A stretch of DNA of 64,000 bases from Solibaculum mannosilyticum (GCF_015140235.1 NZ_AP023321.1:1106501-1170500), one strand, 5' to 3'; positions 35,967-45,001 are shown, counted from the first letter of the stretch. Program-made: numbers and translations. Notes: generated by a model from the sequence alone, not told the origin.

Positions 35967-36726
35967 TTCTAGCACCACCTGTTGCGATCATGGTGAGGGT
36001 ATCAGAAATCTTTTGATACATCTCTTCTGAGGTATGGGCTCCTTTATAAATCTGATGGAAGACTTCGCCGTCCTTAATGAACAAGACGCGTTTAGCGCTG
36101 CTGGCAGCCTTGATGCTGTGAGTCACCATTAAGATGGTCTGTCCATCCTGATTAATTTTATCAAACAAACGCAGGAGACCGTCGGTTGCACGGGAGTCCA
36201 GGGCACCGGTAGGTTCGTCGGCCAGAATGAGCTGGGGTTCAGTGATAAGCGCCCGGGCGACAGCGGCACGCTGTTTCTGCCCGCCGGATACTTCGTAGGG
36301 ATATTTGGACAAGATATCGGCAATTCCCAATTTATGAGCGATGGGTTGCAGACGTTTGTTCATCTCGTTATAGGACTTTCCTGAAAGCACCAAGGGGAGA
36401 AAAATATTATCCTGCAAAGAAAAGGTGTCCAGCAGATTGAAATCCTGAAAGACAAATCCTAAATTGTTACGGCGGAAGGCGGAAATCTCCTTCTCCTTCA
36501 GGGATACAATACTCTTGCCATTGAGCAGGACTTCCCCACTGGTGGGTTTATCCAGAGCGGCCAAGATGTTGAGCAATGTGGTTTTACCGGATCCAGATTC
36601 ACCCATGATGGCGACGTATTCCCCGTCTTCCACGGAGAAGGAGACATTGGACAAGGCCTGCACATGATTGCCGCCAAATCGAGTGGTATAAACTTTTTTC
36701 AGATTTTTGACTTCTAAAATTGCCAT
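35959..36726 (-). CDS. BceA-like ABC transporter ATPase
   Basis: A 255-residue ATPase: Walker A GESGSGKTT, Q-loop GFVFQDFNLLD, signature VSGGQKQRAAVARAL, Walker B LILADEPTGALD and H-loop VTHSIKAA. It belongs to the MacB/LolD-type group paired with FtsX-like permeases. ATG has AAGGAGG 7 nt upstream; its own promoter probably lies in 36727-36780, since a terminator separates it from the kinase gene. Confidence 0.93.
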   Translation of the reverse strand: MAILEVKNLKKVYTTRFGGNHVQALSNVSFSVEDGEYVAIMGESGSGKTTLLNILAALDKPTSGEVLLNGKSIVSLKEKEISAFRRNNLGFVFQDFNLLDTFSLQDNIFLPLVLSGKSYNEMNKRLQPIAHKLGIADILSKYPYEVSGGQKQRAAVARALITEPQLILADEPTGALDSRATDGLLRLFDKINQDGQTILMVTHSIKAASSAKRVLFIKDGEVFHQIYKGAHTSEEMYQKISDTLTMIATGGARNE

Positions 36727-36768
36727 AGTATTAAAACCTCCTTCGGTTTTCGTCCTGCTTAGTATAGC

Positions 36769-36811
36769 AAAAAAGGGAAATGTTCAGCCATAACTTTGGC
36801 TTACATTTCCC
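36769..36811 (-). terminator. Terminator after the histidine-kinase gene
   Basis: On the - strand GGGAAATGT (36811-36803) with AGCC pairs with GGCT and ACATTTCCC (to 36775), then a T6 run. It splits the regulator operon from the transporter operon. Confidence 0.75.
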
Positions 36812-36828
36812 CCTCTAACCTTACAATT

Positions 36829-37827
36829 TTATAAGGTTTCCAACTCATCCAGGCCGATTTTAACGGTAGTCCCCCTCCCTACTGCGGATTCTATGGCAAT
36901 GGTATGAGACAATTTTGTCAGAATTCGTTTGCAAAGGTAAAGGCCGATTCCGGATGCTCGTTTATCGGCCCGGCCATTGTATCCGGTAAATCCCTTTTCA
37001 CAAACCCGTGGAAGATCCTCCTCAGCGATGCCGATACCGGTGTCAGAGATCAGCAGAGTCTTGCCCTCCATAGAGATGGTAATTTTGCCTTTGGAGGTGT
37101 ACTTCAGAGCGTTGGACAAAATCTGTTCGATGACAAATACCAACCATTTTTCATCGGTTAACACCTGTTGATCCATAGGCTTTAAATCCAAACGGATCTT
37201 TTTGCGGATAAAAAGAGGAGCGTATTTACGAACCGCTTGTTTCACAATGCTTTCGATGGGATATTGGCGGATAACAAAATCGGTGGAATTGGAATCCAGT
37301 CTCAAGTAAGACAGCACCATTTCTACATATTGCTCGATCTTAAAGAGTTCGGATAAAAGTTCCTTATTGTTCGTATTTTCTTCAGTTTGCAATAAAAGAC
37401 GCATGGCTGCAATCGGTGTTTTTATTTGATGGGCCCACATGGTATAATAATCAATCATATCGCTGGTGAGGTGATCGTATTCCGTGATACGACGGATCTT
37501 ATCTTTGTGAACGGCGGAGATCAGATCCATATAATCCTGTTCAATCAGGTTATGCGGAAGCGGTATTTTTTCAATATCCACATCCACTTTATCCCGCATT
37601 TCGTAGAGGACCTTATGGCGTTTATAGTAATAGCAGAAGTCGACAATCCCCCAAATCAATCCGACTGAGAGACATAAGGCTGTAGCGTAAAGTACAGCTT
37701 CAGCATGCAGTTGATAAAAAGCGATAACAACGAAAAACAAAAGAGAAAAAATTGCAAAAAGAATTAACACTTTACACTTCTGTTTTATATATCCCCATAG
37801 GACAGCTTTAAACGTAATCTCTTCCAT
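36829..37827 (-). CDS. BceS-like intramembrane-sensing histidine kinase
   Basis: A 332-residue kinase from ATG 37827 (GGTGGAG upstream; a GTG two codons earlier also fits). Two transmembrane segments near the N-terminus (about 15-60) are joined by almost no external loop, as in intramembrane-sensing kinases that read the transporter. The H-box is MWAHQIKTPIAAMRLLL; N, G1 and G2 boxes are ILSNALKYTS, ISDTGIGI and GIGLYLCKRI. It phosphorylates the response regulator, whose gene ends 2 bp before. Confidence 0.9.
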   Translation of the reverse strand: MEEITFKAVLWGYIKQKCKVLILFAIFSLLFFVVIAFYQLHAEAVLYATALCLSVGLIWGIVDFCYYYKRHKVLYEMRDKVDVDIEKIPLPHNLIEQDYMDLISAVHKDKIRRITEYDHLTSDMIDYYTMWAHQIKTPIAAMRLLLQTEENTNNKELLSELFKIEQYVEMVLSYLRLDSNSTDFVIRQYPIESIVKQAVRKYAPLFIRKKIRLDLKPMDQQVLTDEKWLVFVIEQILSNALKYTSKGKITISMEGKTLLISDTGIGIAEEDLPRVCEKGFTGYNGRADKRASGIGLYLCKRILTKLSHTIAIESAVGRGTTVKIGLDELETL

Positions 37828-37829
37828 CT

Positions 37830-38501
37830 TCACTCCACCAGATATCCAATGCCTTTCTTTGTCTTGATAAAATCATCCAGACCAGCCTCTTTGAGCTTAC
37901 GGCGCAGACGGGTGATGCTGACAGTCAAAGTGTTTTCATCAATAAAACTATCCGTTTTCCAGAGCTTGGTCATCAAGGTGTCCCGACTGACGGCTTTTCC
38001 CTTGTTCTCCAGCAAAGTCTGAAGGATCTTATAATCATTTTTTGTCAGATCGATTCGCTGACCCTGATAGGTTAAGGAAGCGTCGCTTGTATTGAGAATG
38101 GCTCCCTTGTGTTCCAAGAGATTGACTTGGCTGCCAAAGTCATAGGTGCGCCGTAAGATGGCCTGTACCTTGGCGGTCAATACCTCCAAATCGAATGGCT
38201 TGGCGATAAAGTCATCGCCTCCCATATTCATCGCCAGGACGATATTCATATTGTCCGAAGCGGAGGAGATAAAAAGGATAGGCACTTTGGAAACTTTGCG
38301 GATCTCATTGCACCAGTGATAACCATTATAAAAAGGCAGCGTGATATCAAGCAGTACCAGCTGAGGATCCAAAGCGATAAATTGAACCATTACATTTTGA
38401 AAGTCCGATACACATTGGGCCTCGTATCCCCAAGACGTCACCTGCTGCTGGATGGCATGTGCAATGACAGCATCATCCTCTACGATCAGGATTTTATACA
38501 A
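37830..38501 (-). CDS. BceR-like OmpR-family response regulator
   Basis: A 223-residue regulator. The TTG start 38501 lies 10 nt after GGAGG and gives MYKILIVEDD; a longer open frame to 38735 lacks a ribosome site. The receiver domain has DD (9-10), the phosphoacceptor Asp in VLLDITLPF and Lys in AKPFDLEVL. The C-terminal winged helix includes DLTKNDYKILQTLLEN and NTLTVSITRLRRKL. It should switch on the bceAB genes in response to peptide stress. Confidence 0.9.
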   Translation of the reverse strand: MYKILIVEDDAVIAHAIQQQVTSWGYEAQCVSDFQNVMVQFIALDPQLVLLDITLPFYNGYHWCNEIRKVSKVPILFISSASDNMNIVLAMNMGGDDFIAKPFDLEVLTAKVQAILRRTYDFGSQVNLLEHKGAILNTSDASLTYQGQRIDLTKNDYKILQTLLENKGKAVSRDTLMTKLWKTDSFIDENTLTVSITRLRRKLKEAGLDDFIKTKKGIGYLVE

Positions 38502-38578
38502 GATTCCATCGCCTCCTCGGTGATCTCTAACAATACTATTACTATAGCATAGTTTGACCCAAAAAGAAAAACCAAAGT

Positions 38579-38620
38579 CCAAAAAATCAGCCTCCTTCTC
38601 ATTTTTGAAAAGGAGGCTGA
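38579..38620 (-). terminator. Terminator after feoB
   Basis: CAGCCTCCTT and AAGGAGGCTG form a 10-bp stem. On the - strand a T-run follows. It closes the feoAB transcript. Confidence 0.8.
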
Positions 38621-38641
38621 GATATTCTTGATTATTATCCA

Positions 38642-40708
38642 TTAAACAAGTCCCATCAAACGGACGCCTTGTGTCACAAGGAAGCACATCGCGATCCCCA
38701 TAACAGTGAGGATCAAAAAAGCTGCTGCCGTCCATTTTAGACTTCCCGATTCCTTTTTAATGGTCCACAAGGTGGTGGCGCATGGGAAATGCAAAAGGGA
38801 GAACAGCATGACATTGACAGCCGTAAGCCACGTCCAACCGTTGTCTACAAATACTTGTTTGAGGGCGTCCATGCTGAGATCCATCAGATGGCCGTTGGCC
38901 AAGTACGCCATGGCGATGATTGGGATGACAATTTCATTGGCGGGGAGCCCTAAGATAAAGGCCAAGAGAATGACGCCGTCCATACCGATGGCCTGGCCGA
39001 AGGGATCTAAAAAGGAGGCGCAGTGACTTAGAATGGTGGCATCTCCGATGGTGACGTTTGCCATAATCCACAGGATAAGTCCCGCGGGAGCTGCTACTGT
39101 TACTGCACGCCCCAATACAAACAGGGTGCGGTCAAAGATGGAACGAACGATGACCTTCCCCACCTGTGGACGCCGATAAGGAGGAAGCTCTAAGGAAAAA
39201 GAGGACGGGACGCCCTTGAGAAGCGTTTTCGATAGAATTCTCGAAACCAGAAGAGTGAAGAGAACACCCAGCAAAATGACGCATACCACCCAGAAGGTGG
39301 AGACGAGGCTTCCTGCCCATCCGACTGCCATCCCACCTAAGAAGAGAGTGGATAGTGCAATGAGCGTTGGGAAGCGGCCATTACAAGGGACAAAGTTGTT
39401 GGTAAGCATAGCTACAAGGCGTTCTCGAGGAGAATCGATGATACGGCATCCTGTGACGCCGGCGGCATTGCAGCCGAATCCCATGCACATGGTAAGGGCC
39501 TGTTTCCCACAGGCGTTTGCATGCTTAAAGTAGCCGTCCAGATTAAAGGCGATACGGGGAAGATATCCGGAATCCTCCAGCAGTGTAAACAGCGGGAAAA
39601 AGATGGCCATAGGAGGAAGCATAACCGATACTACCCACGTCAAGGTACGATAGACCCCCAATACCAGGGCATCCCGCAGCCATTCAGATGCACCCATCCA
39701 GATAAGCCCGTTCATAATCTTATCTTCAAGCCAGGTGAAGAAGTCGGACAACATTTGAGATGGATAGTTTGCGCCGGTGATGGTCAACCAGAAAATCAGC
39801 GCCATAAACAGGATCATCAATGGGATGCCAAATCGTTTGGATGTGACAATGCGGTCGATGCGGCGTGTGGCCCGGTGTGGTTCCTTTCGAAGAAATTTGA
39901 CCACATGGGAAGAAATCCCCTCTGCCCTATGTACCAGTGCAGAGACAATCTCACTTCGAAAATCTCGGGACTCTTCTCCTAAGCCTTCTCTAGCCTTCTC
40001 CAGCGCTTCTTTTATGGGAGGGGCGTTATCGTAGTCAATGCCGTCATGTTGTGTCAGCCAGGATACAACGCCAGGTTCACCATCCAGCAATTTGATGGCC
40101 CGGAACCGGGATCCAGCGACAGGTTCTACTTGACTAATGGCCTTCTCAATGGAAGGAGGATAAATAGGACGATATGCACTTTGGGGAGGTGCTTCCACCG
40201 TATTTTCCACTTCGTGCATTAAAGTATCCAACCCCTTGCCGGATCGGGCGCTGGCCCCTACAACGGGGATCCCTAACTGATTGGAAAGCTCTTCTAGATC
40301 AATGGATACTCCCTTTTTCTTAGCTTCATCCATCATGTTGACGCATAAAATAACCCGATCGGTCATCTCTAGAATCTGAAGGACTAGATTTAGATTTCGT
40401 TCCAGATTCAGGGCATCGGTCACAGTGATAACGGCATCAGCGCCGCCAAAACAGATGAAATCCCTAGCGACTTCCTCCTCCACGGAGCTGGACAACAAAG
40501 AATATGTACCAGGGAGGTCCACCAATTGGTAGACCCTCCCTCCAAATGAGACTTCACCCTGAGCATGTTCTACCGTCTTACCAGGCCAGTTGCCGGTGTG
40601 CTGATGCATGCCGGTCAGCTCGTTAAAGACAGTACTTTTACCCACATTGGGATTGCCGGCTAATGCAATTACATAATCAGCCGATCCCTTGGATGCATTT
40701 ATCTCCAT
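38642..40708 (-). CDS. feoB: Ferrous iron transporter FeoB
   Basis: A 688-residue inner-membrane Fe2+ importer. The N-terminal G domain has GNPNVGKST (G1), VDLPGTYSL (G3) and NMMDEA (G4), followed by the GDI domain and about ten membrane helices with two Gate motifs, including GCNAAGV with a conserved Cys. The 10-bp overlap with feoA shows a coupled operon. It brings in Fe2+ under anoxic conditions. Confidence 0.95.
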   Translation of the reverse strand: MEINASKGSADYVIALAGNPNVGKSTVFNELTGMHQHTGNWPGKTVEHAQGEVSFGGRVYQLVDLPGTYSLLSSSVEEEVARDFICFGGADAVITVTDALNLERNLNLVLQILEMTDRVILCVNMMDEAKKKGVSIDLEELSNQLGIPVVGASARSGKGLDTLMHEVENTVEAPPQSAYRPIYPPSIEKAISQVEPVAGSRFRAIKLLDGEPGVVSWLTQHDGIDYDNAPPIKEALEKAREGLGEESRDFRSEIVSALVHRAEGISSHVVKFLRKEPHRATRRIDRIVTSKRFGIPLMILFMALIFWLTITGANYPSQMLSDFFTWLEDKIMNGLIWMGASEWLRDALVLGVYRTLTWVVSVMLPPMAIFFPLFTLLEDSGYLPRIAFNLDGYFKHANACGKQALTMCMGFGCNAAGVTGCRIIDSPRERLVAMLTNNFVPCNGRFPTLIALSTLFLGGMAVGWAGSLVSTFWVVCVILLGVLFTLLVSRILSKTLLKGVPSSFSLELPPYRRPQVGKVIVRSIFDRTLFVLGRAVTVAAPAGLILWIMANVTIGDATILSHCASFLDPFGQAIGMDGVILLAFILGLPANEIVIPIIAMAYLANGHLMDLSMDALKQVFVDNGWTWLTAVNVMLFSLLHFPCATTLWTIKKESGSLKWTAAAFLILTVMGIAMCFLVTQGVRLMGLV

Positions 40709-40995
40709 AAGCTGGCCCCGCTTACATAGGACCGGGTTGGAACAACTTCTTCCACCGGTTCACATTCCACGAGAATCTGGCTGGACTGTTCTTTTCTCAG
40801 CGCAATGACCGATCCCCTCACCTCATAAGCCACAGGATCTCCAGAGGGACTATGCAAAATAGCTTTGACTGGGGTACCTTCGATAAATCCCAGATCCAGC
40901 ATACGTCTTTGCCAGTTGCCGCATTCGTGGATGTCATGTACAATGCCGCTTTGCCCGATCCGTAGGTCACACAGCGGCACACAATTGGTTTGCAT
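40699..40995 (-). CDS. feoA: FeoA-family SH3-like protein
   Basis: A 98-residue cytoplasmic SH3-like protein. CDLRIGQSGIV, RRMLDLGFIEGTPVKAI, SPSGDPVAYEVRGSVIALRKEQ match FeoA. It supports FeoB activity. ATG 40995 has a GGGAGG upstream. The overlapping feoB start suggests translational coupling. Confidence 0.92.
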   Translation of the reverse strand: MQTNCVPLCDLRIGQSGIVHDIHECGNWQRRMLDLGFIEGTPVKAILHSPSGDPVAYEVRGSVIALRKEQSSQILVECEPVEEVVPTRSYVSGASLWR

Positions 40996-41190
40996 TGGTT
41001 CATTACCTCCCGATTTGGGGTATATGTATCATAGTCACACATACGCCGTTATTGCTTCTATTTTGTTTAGGAGGAAGCTTCCCATTTTAGCCTGGGGAAA
41101 ATTCACTTCCACGACTAATATATGACGACTAATTTCGCCTTGTGCTGAATAAGCATGGGAGAGATAGAACGCCTAAAAAGGAGGCATAAT

Positions 41191-41658
41191 ATGAGCAGTG
41201 TCAATCAATTTTATACCGTGCGTGGTTATCAGCTCCAGGACAAAGGACGACAGGTAACCGAAGCGATGGAAGATTATATGGAGATGATCGTCAGGCTTTG
41301 TGAACAACAGCCATCGGTCCACGTGGGAGAAATTGCGAAGCAGCTGCACATTGCAGGATCATCGGTAACTAAAATGGCACGCAAGATGTCAAGCTTAGGA
41401 TTGGTAAATTATCAAAAGCATGGGGCAGTATCCCCCACCGACCAAGGGAGAGCACTTGGACAATATTTTCTAGTACGTCATCAGCAAATCGAGACGTTTT
41501 TACAAAATATTGGCGTCACTGAGGATCTGCTCCGTCAAACCGAGCTCATTGAGCATCAAATTACTCCCCACACATTAGAGGTCATTTCTGATTTTAACCG
41601 GTTGATTGTCCAGCATCCGGATTGGCGAGATATTCTGCAAAACAAAGAAACAGAATAA
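41191..41658 (+). CDS. DtxR/MntR-family metal-dependent regulator
   Basis: A 155-residue regulator from ATG 41191 (AAGGAGG upstream). The N-terminal winged helix (EDYMEMIVRLCEQQPSVHVGEIAKQL, SSVTKMARKMSSLGLVNY) is followed by a dimer/metal domain (HQQIETFLQNIGV, TELIEHQITPHTLE). The length and single metal domain fit MntR-like or FeoC-like control. It is divergent from feoAB and probably represses it when Fe2+ or Mn2+ is plentiful. Confidence 0.85.
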   Translation: MSSVNQFYTVRGYQLQDKGRQVTEAMEDYMEMIVRLCEQQPSVHVGEIAKQLHIAGSSVTKMARKMSSLGLVNYQKHGAVSPTDQGRALGQYFLVRHQQIETFLQNIGVTEDLLRQTELIEHQITPHTLEVISDFNRLIVQHPDWRDILQNKETE

Positions 41659-41709
41659 AAAGAACCCTCTCGACTCTGAATTTCCTACAGAGCCGAGAGG
41701 GTTCTTTTT
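41659..41709 (+). terminator. Bidirectional terminator
   Basis: AAAAAGAACCCTCTCG pairs with CGAGAGGGTTCTTTTT, and inner bases GGCTCT/AGAGTC may extend it. It serves the regulator and the convergent corA. Confidence 0.85.
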
Positions 41710-41722
41710 ATATTTGAAGTGA

Positions 41723-42652
41723 TTAAAACATGTCTTTTTTATAAAGGGCAAACCCAGTGATCGCCACCGCAGCCAGAGACAAAGCGATAGGAAACCATAT
41801 GTTAGACGCAAAGGGAAGCCCGTCTACATTCATACCATAGAAGCTGAAGATAATAGTAGGGATGGCCATAACAATTGTAATAGAGGTTAACACCTTCATC
41901 ACAATGTTCAAGTTGTTGGAGATGACCGATGCAAAAGCATCCATGGTACCGGAAAGGATATTCAAATAAATATTGGACATCTCAATGGCCTGCTTGATTT
42001 CAATCAGGCAATCTTCCAAAAGATCCTGGTCCTCTTCGTAGAGCTTGAGATACCGGCCGCGCATCAATTTTTCCATAGTGATTTCGTCGGCTTTTAACGA
42101 GGTAGAAAAATATACCAGAGATTTCTCCAGCTCTAAAAGCTGGATCAACTCTTTGTTTCGCATGGACTTACGCAGTTGGGTCTCCACATGATGCTGCATC
42201 TTGTCGATTTGCTTTAAGTACTGGAGATACCGTAAAGACATACGCAACATGATGTGCAAAACAAACTGTGTTTTTAAAGCGGTATGAGCGTTTTTTACCA
42301 TTCCCTGTGCCAATTCGTTGAGGACAGAATTCTCATACAGACAAATGGTAAGCACATGCCGAGGCGTTACTAAAATGCCGATAGGCATGGTGCTGTAGAC
42401 CTGAGGATCTCCTTCCTTGGCCTCTGAAACCGGGACGTCCAAGATGATTAAGGTTGTCCCCTCTTCGGTTTCGATACGGGAAGATTCCTCTTCATCCAGT
42501 GCGGCACGGACAAACTCCGGTTCCACCTCAAAATCGCGGACCAGACGTTCGATCTCCTGCTCAGTAGGATCAATCACATTGATCCAGCAGCCTTCCTCAC
42601 ACTCACTGATGCTGTGGATATGGCCATTGGTGCTTTTGTAAAAATTGATCAT
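41723..42652 (-). CDS. corA: CorA-family magnesium/divalent-cation transporter
   Basis: A 309-residue protein with a cytoplasmic alpha/beta domain, a long stalk helix and two C-terminal membrane helices. The signature YGMNVDGLPF ends TM1, the selectivity loop of CorA pentamers. The C-terminus ends with a basic KKDMF. A short leader ORF and hairpin lie in its 5' region, so its translation or transcription may be tuned by Mg2+. ATG 42652 follows ATAGGAGG by 7 nt. Confidence 0.92.
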   Translation of the reverse strand: MINFYKSTNGHIHSISECEEGCWINVIDPTEQEIERLVRDFEVEPEFVRAALDEEESSRIETEEGTTLIILDVPVSEAKEGDPQVYSTMPIGILVTPRHVLTICLYENSVLNELAQGMVKNAHTALKTQFVLHIMLRMSLRYLQYLKQIDKMQHHVETQLRKSMRNKELIQLLELEKSLVYFSTSLKADEITMEKLMRGRYLKLYEEDQDLLEDCLIEIKQAIEMSNIYLNILSGTMDAFASVISNNLNIVMKVLTSITIVMAIPTIIFSFYGMNVDGLPFASNIWFPIALSLAAVAITGFALYKKDMF

Positions 42653-42670
42653 GGCGCAACCTCCTATATA

Positions 42671-42700
42671 GGCGCGCCAATATTAGGACATAGCGCGCCC
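42671..42700 (-). promoter_or_regulatory. GC-rich hairpin between the leader ORF and corA
   Basis: GGCGCGC (42693-42700 side) pairs with GCGCGCC (42671-42678), loop of about 15 nt. It spans the end of the leader ORF (stop at 42683) and lies just upstream of the corA ribosome site, where an attenuating structure would be expected. Confidence 0.55.
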
Positions 42701-42760
42701 TGATTTAACGAAGAAATAAAAACAAAAAAATAACCTAGGACTGCCAGGGTCAGAGCTCAC
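42683..42760 (-). CDS. Leader peptide upstream of corA
   Basis: A 25-residue ORF starting at GTG 42760, 8 nt after AGGAGG. It begins with an acid-Pro/Pro-Arg segment (SSDPGSPR), then an aromatic run (LFFCFYFF), then KSGRAMS. Asp-Pro and Pro-Arg steps near an N-terminus are found in leader peptides such as MgtL that make ribosomes fall off when Mg2+ is low. The neighbouring gene is a Mg2+ transporter. Translation is not demonstrated; the ribosome site and position are the support. Confidence 0.55.
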   Translation of the reverse strand: MSSDPGSPRLFFCFYFFVKSGRAMS

Positions 42761-42807
42761 TATATCCACCTCCTGAAAATCAAAATGTCATACTACCAGA
42801 TGATAAA

Positions 42808-42835
42808 ATTATAGCACAAAATATTTAGATTTCAA
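42808..42835 (-). promoter_or_regulatory. corA promoter
   Basis: On the - strand TTGAAA (42835-42830), 16-nt spacer, TATAAT (42813-42808). It would give a leader of roughly 150 nt before corA, enough to hold the leader ORF and hairpin. Confidence 0.65.
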
Positions 42836-43095
42836 GAGCTACAGTTCCAAAAAATCAATGCGGATCAAATAGACAGCTGCTAATCTAAAAATTTCGCTTA
42901 AAACGGCTTTAAATGAACTTTAAAACTTGGATTTTTCCATCTTTTCATTTTGCTTTTTAGAGGTGTTGGATGTATAAATATCTATTTTTATAAGATTCAT
43001 ATTTTGTAGATTATTTGCTGGAAATGTTGTAAGCATCGGTGTACAAGGGGTACAAACGAGATAAAATAGAAATGAGGGGCGATAGAGCGGAAATG
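42836..43095. other. AT-rich intergenic region with the left ICE junction
   Basis: There is no gene in this 260-bp gap between the corA promoter and the element's recombinase. The left 200 bp are A/T-rich host-like sequence. Around 43040-43060 is a small dyad (GTACAAGGGGTAC), and sequence becomes more G+C-rich after about 43090. The attachment site of the element probably lies here; the exact crossover cannot be read without an empty-site sequence. Confidence 0.35.
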
Positions 43096-44604
43096 TCAGA
43101 TTTTCCACTCTATCTGAACACGGTCGCTGGTGGCCTTGATTGTAGAAATCAAGCCATCGGCGGCTTTTCTTTTGTCGTCAAAATCTATGCTCTCCCAGTT
43201 GTCGAGATAATAGGACAGTTTCTTTATCTGCTGGGGCGATATGGTTTCAACGCTCAAATCGGCTATTGCTTTTGAAATGGTCTGACGGCGGGTGTCCAGT
43301 TCTTCGATTTTCTTGTTGGCGTAAGCAAGCAAGGTCGCATTGGCTCCTGTCAGCGTGTCCAGCAGTTTTTCAATTTCTGCCTCCACCTGTGCCAGCTCTA
43401 CTTGATAGGCTGTCAGCTTCGGATTGACCTTTTCCTCTTGGCCGTGGAGTATCTGAAAATCTTTGAATTTCTCCTGCATGGCCGAGAAAATGAATTGCTC
43501 AAATTCTTCTTTGCGGATTTTCCCGCAGCCCGGACAACCTTTGTTTTCCGTCCGTTTGGTACAGCGGAAATAGCCTGTGCTGTTTGGTACATGAGTGGCT
43601 TTCAGCGCATACCCACAATGCCCGCATTTGATTTTTCCGGCCAGCCAAGTGTTTTTCGGTTTCCGCCCCTGCTGGAAGGTGGTATTTGCCATGAGTTTTT
43701 TCCGGCATTTCAGCCATGTGTCAGAGGGGATCAATGCTTCATGTGGAGCAATAACAAGTATCTGGTCTTTTAGGCACCTGTCTTTGTCCTCCTTCACATC
43801 CCGCCCCTGATAGAGATAGCAGCCGTTTGTTCCGGCAAAATCGGAAGCGTCATTGACAATCGCCGCGCCCTGGCTCTTGAAAAATTCGTACAGTTCCAAG
43901 TCGGCCTGTGCGTAAACAGGGTTCCGTAAAAGCTGGGAAAGGAAACTCCGAACCATTGACTTTTCGTAAATCTTGATACCCTGTTCTTCAAAGTAGCGGG
44001 TAATGTCTCCGAAAGAGGTTTCCGGCTCGGCGTACATCTCAAACATCAGCCGTACATGGTCGGCGGCTACGGGGTCGGCAACCATCTTTTTTGTACGGAT
44101 ACCCTCTACCACGGTGGGCTCCAACTGATAGCCGTATGGAGCCTGTCCGCTCATGTGAAAGCCTTTCAGGCACCGGGAATAGTAGGCGTCCGTGACGCGC
44201 TTCTGGATTGTCTCACGTTCAAGCTGGGCGAATACAATGCAGATATTCAGCATAGCCCGTCCCATCGGGGTCGAGGTATCAAACTTTTCCGTGGATGATA
44301 CAAACTCTACATCGTACTCTTGAAACAGCTCCATCATATTTGCAAAGTCCAGAATAGAGCGGCTTATTCGGTCCAGCTTGTACACGATGACCCGCCGAAC
44401 CTTTCCCTTGCGGATCTCGCCCAGCAGCTTTTGAAACTCCGGCCTGTCGGTATTCTTGCCGGAATAGCCTTTGTCCTTAAATACCCGGCAGCTCCCACCT
44501 TTCAATTCATACTTGCAGAAGTCAATCTGACTTTCAATGCTGATACTGTCCTTGCGGTCTACTGACTGTCTCGCATAAATGCAATCTTCTCTGATAAATT
44601 CCAT
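43096..44604 (-). CDS. Large serine recombinase (element integrase)
   Basis: A 502-residue enzyme from ATG 44604 (AAGGAAAGGAG upstream). The resolvase-like domain (about 1-150) starts with IREDCIYARQSVDRKD, where the Ser is the nucleophile, and has the Arg-rich YKLDRISRS. The recombinase domain (about 165-270) has GYQL and LRNPVY, and the zinc ribbon is CGHCGYALK...CTKRTENKGCPGCG. A coiled coil near the end fits TndX/TnpX-type directionality control. It sits at the edge of the element in reverse orientation and should catalyse its integration and excision. Confidence 0.93.
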   Translation of the reverse strand: MEFIREDCIYARQSVDRKDSISIESQIDFCKYELKGGSCRVFKDKGYSGKNTDRPEFQKLLGEIRKGKVRRVIVYKLDRISRSILDFANMMELFQEYDVEFVSSTEKFDTSTPMGRAMLNICIVFAQLERETIQKRVTDAYYSRCLKGFHMSGQAPYGYQLEPTVVEGIRTKKMVADPVAADHVRLMFEMYAEPETSFGDITRYFEEQGIKIYEKSMVRSFLSQLLRNPVYAQADLELYEFFKSQGAAIVNDASDFAGTNGCYLYQGRDVKEDKDRCLKDQILVIAPHEALIPSDTWLKCRKKLMANTTFQQGRKPKNTWLAGKIKCGHCGYALKATHVPNSTGYFRCTKRTENKGCPGCGKIRKEEFEQFIFSAMQEKFKDFQILHGQEEKVNPKLTAYQVELAQVEAEIEKLLDTLTGANATLLAYANKKIEELDTRRQTISKAIADLSVETISPQQIKKLSYYLDNWESIDFDDKRKAADGLISTIKATSDRVQIEWKI

Positions 44605-44670
44605 ATTGGGCTCCTTTCCTTGTTGGAATGGAGCTACCAACCTTACAACTATATTATACTATCAGCAGCC

Positions 44671-44712
44671 CCGGACAACAATGTTGCGAATGGTTAGTGA
44701 AATCTGTCCCCG
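44671..44712 (-). repeat. GGACA/TGTCC dyad element, copy A
   Basis: GGACA and TGTCC flank a conserved core (TGTTGCGAA, then TTAGTGAA). The same core recurs at 51068-51105. Copy A includes the stop codon (44694-44696) of the 58-residue gene and its 3' flank. Confidence 0.7.
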
Positions 44713-44870
44713 TACTTACTGAACACATCGTAAAGACGGCGTTCAATTTCTTTTTTGCGCTGTTCCTTCTCCTTCGGGGAAAGTACCGGCGTGAGGCTTT
44801 CCAGCACAATGGTTTTCCCTTGAAAGGGTACAGACTTTGTTTCTCGTTGATATGTGACGGCCTGTGTCAT
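44694..44870 (-). CDS. Small conserved element protein near the integrase
   Basis: A 58-residue basic protein from ATG 44870 (AAAGGAGG upstream). It starts MTQAVTYQRETKSVPFQG, continues TIVLESLTPVLSPKEKEQRKKEIERRLYDVFSKYGDRFH. The helical, charged C-terminus may bind DNA or act as an excision accessory. The last codons recur as a fragment at 51068-51105. I do not know a name for the family. Confidence 0.7.
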   Translation of the reverse strand: MTQAVTYQRETKSVPFQGKTIVLESLTPVLSPKEKEQRKKEIERRLYDVFSKYGDRFH

Positions 44871-44940
44871 TGAAAACCTCCTTTTCAGAATGGGTGTACT
44901 TGCCAGCGTTTCCCTCTTGTCCTGTGGGGAAATGTCAAAA

Positions 44941-44962
44941 GACGGCACCCGCAGGTGCCGCC
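44941..44962 (-). terminator. GC hairpin after the 67-residue gene
   Basis: GGCACC pairs with GGTGCC (44946-44958) with a 4-nt loop and a weak T run (GTCTTTTG) on the - strand. It would end the 45002-45205 gene transcript. Confidence 0.4.
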
Positions 44963-44978
44963 CTTTGAGCTTTCTCCA

Positions 44979-45001
44979 CTTCGGGCCGATGTGGCCCGAG
45001 G
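44979..45001 (-). repeat. ICE palindrome copy 1
   Basis: CTTCGGGCC (44979-44987) and GGCCCGAGG (44993-45001), spacer GATGT. It abuts the stop codon of the 45002-45205 gene. Confidence 0.85.

Noticed and set aside
42653-42807. An M-box (ykoK) magnesium riboswitch before corA
   Set aside because: The leader is short, and I do not see the conserved M-box core; a leader ORF and hairpin are present instead.
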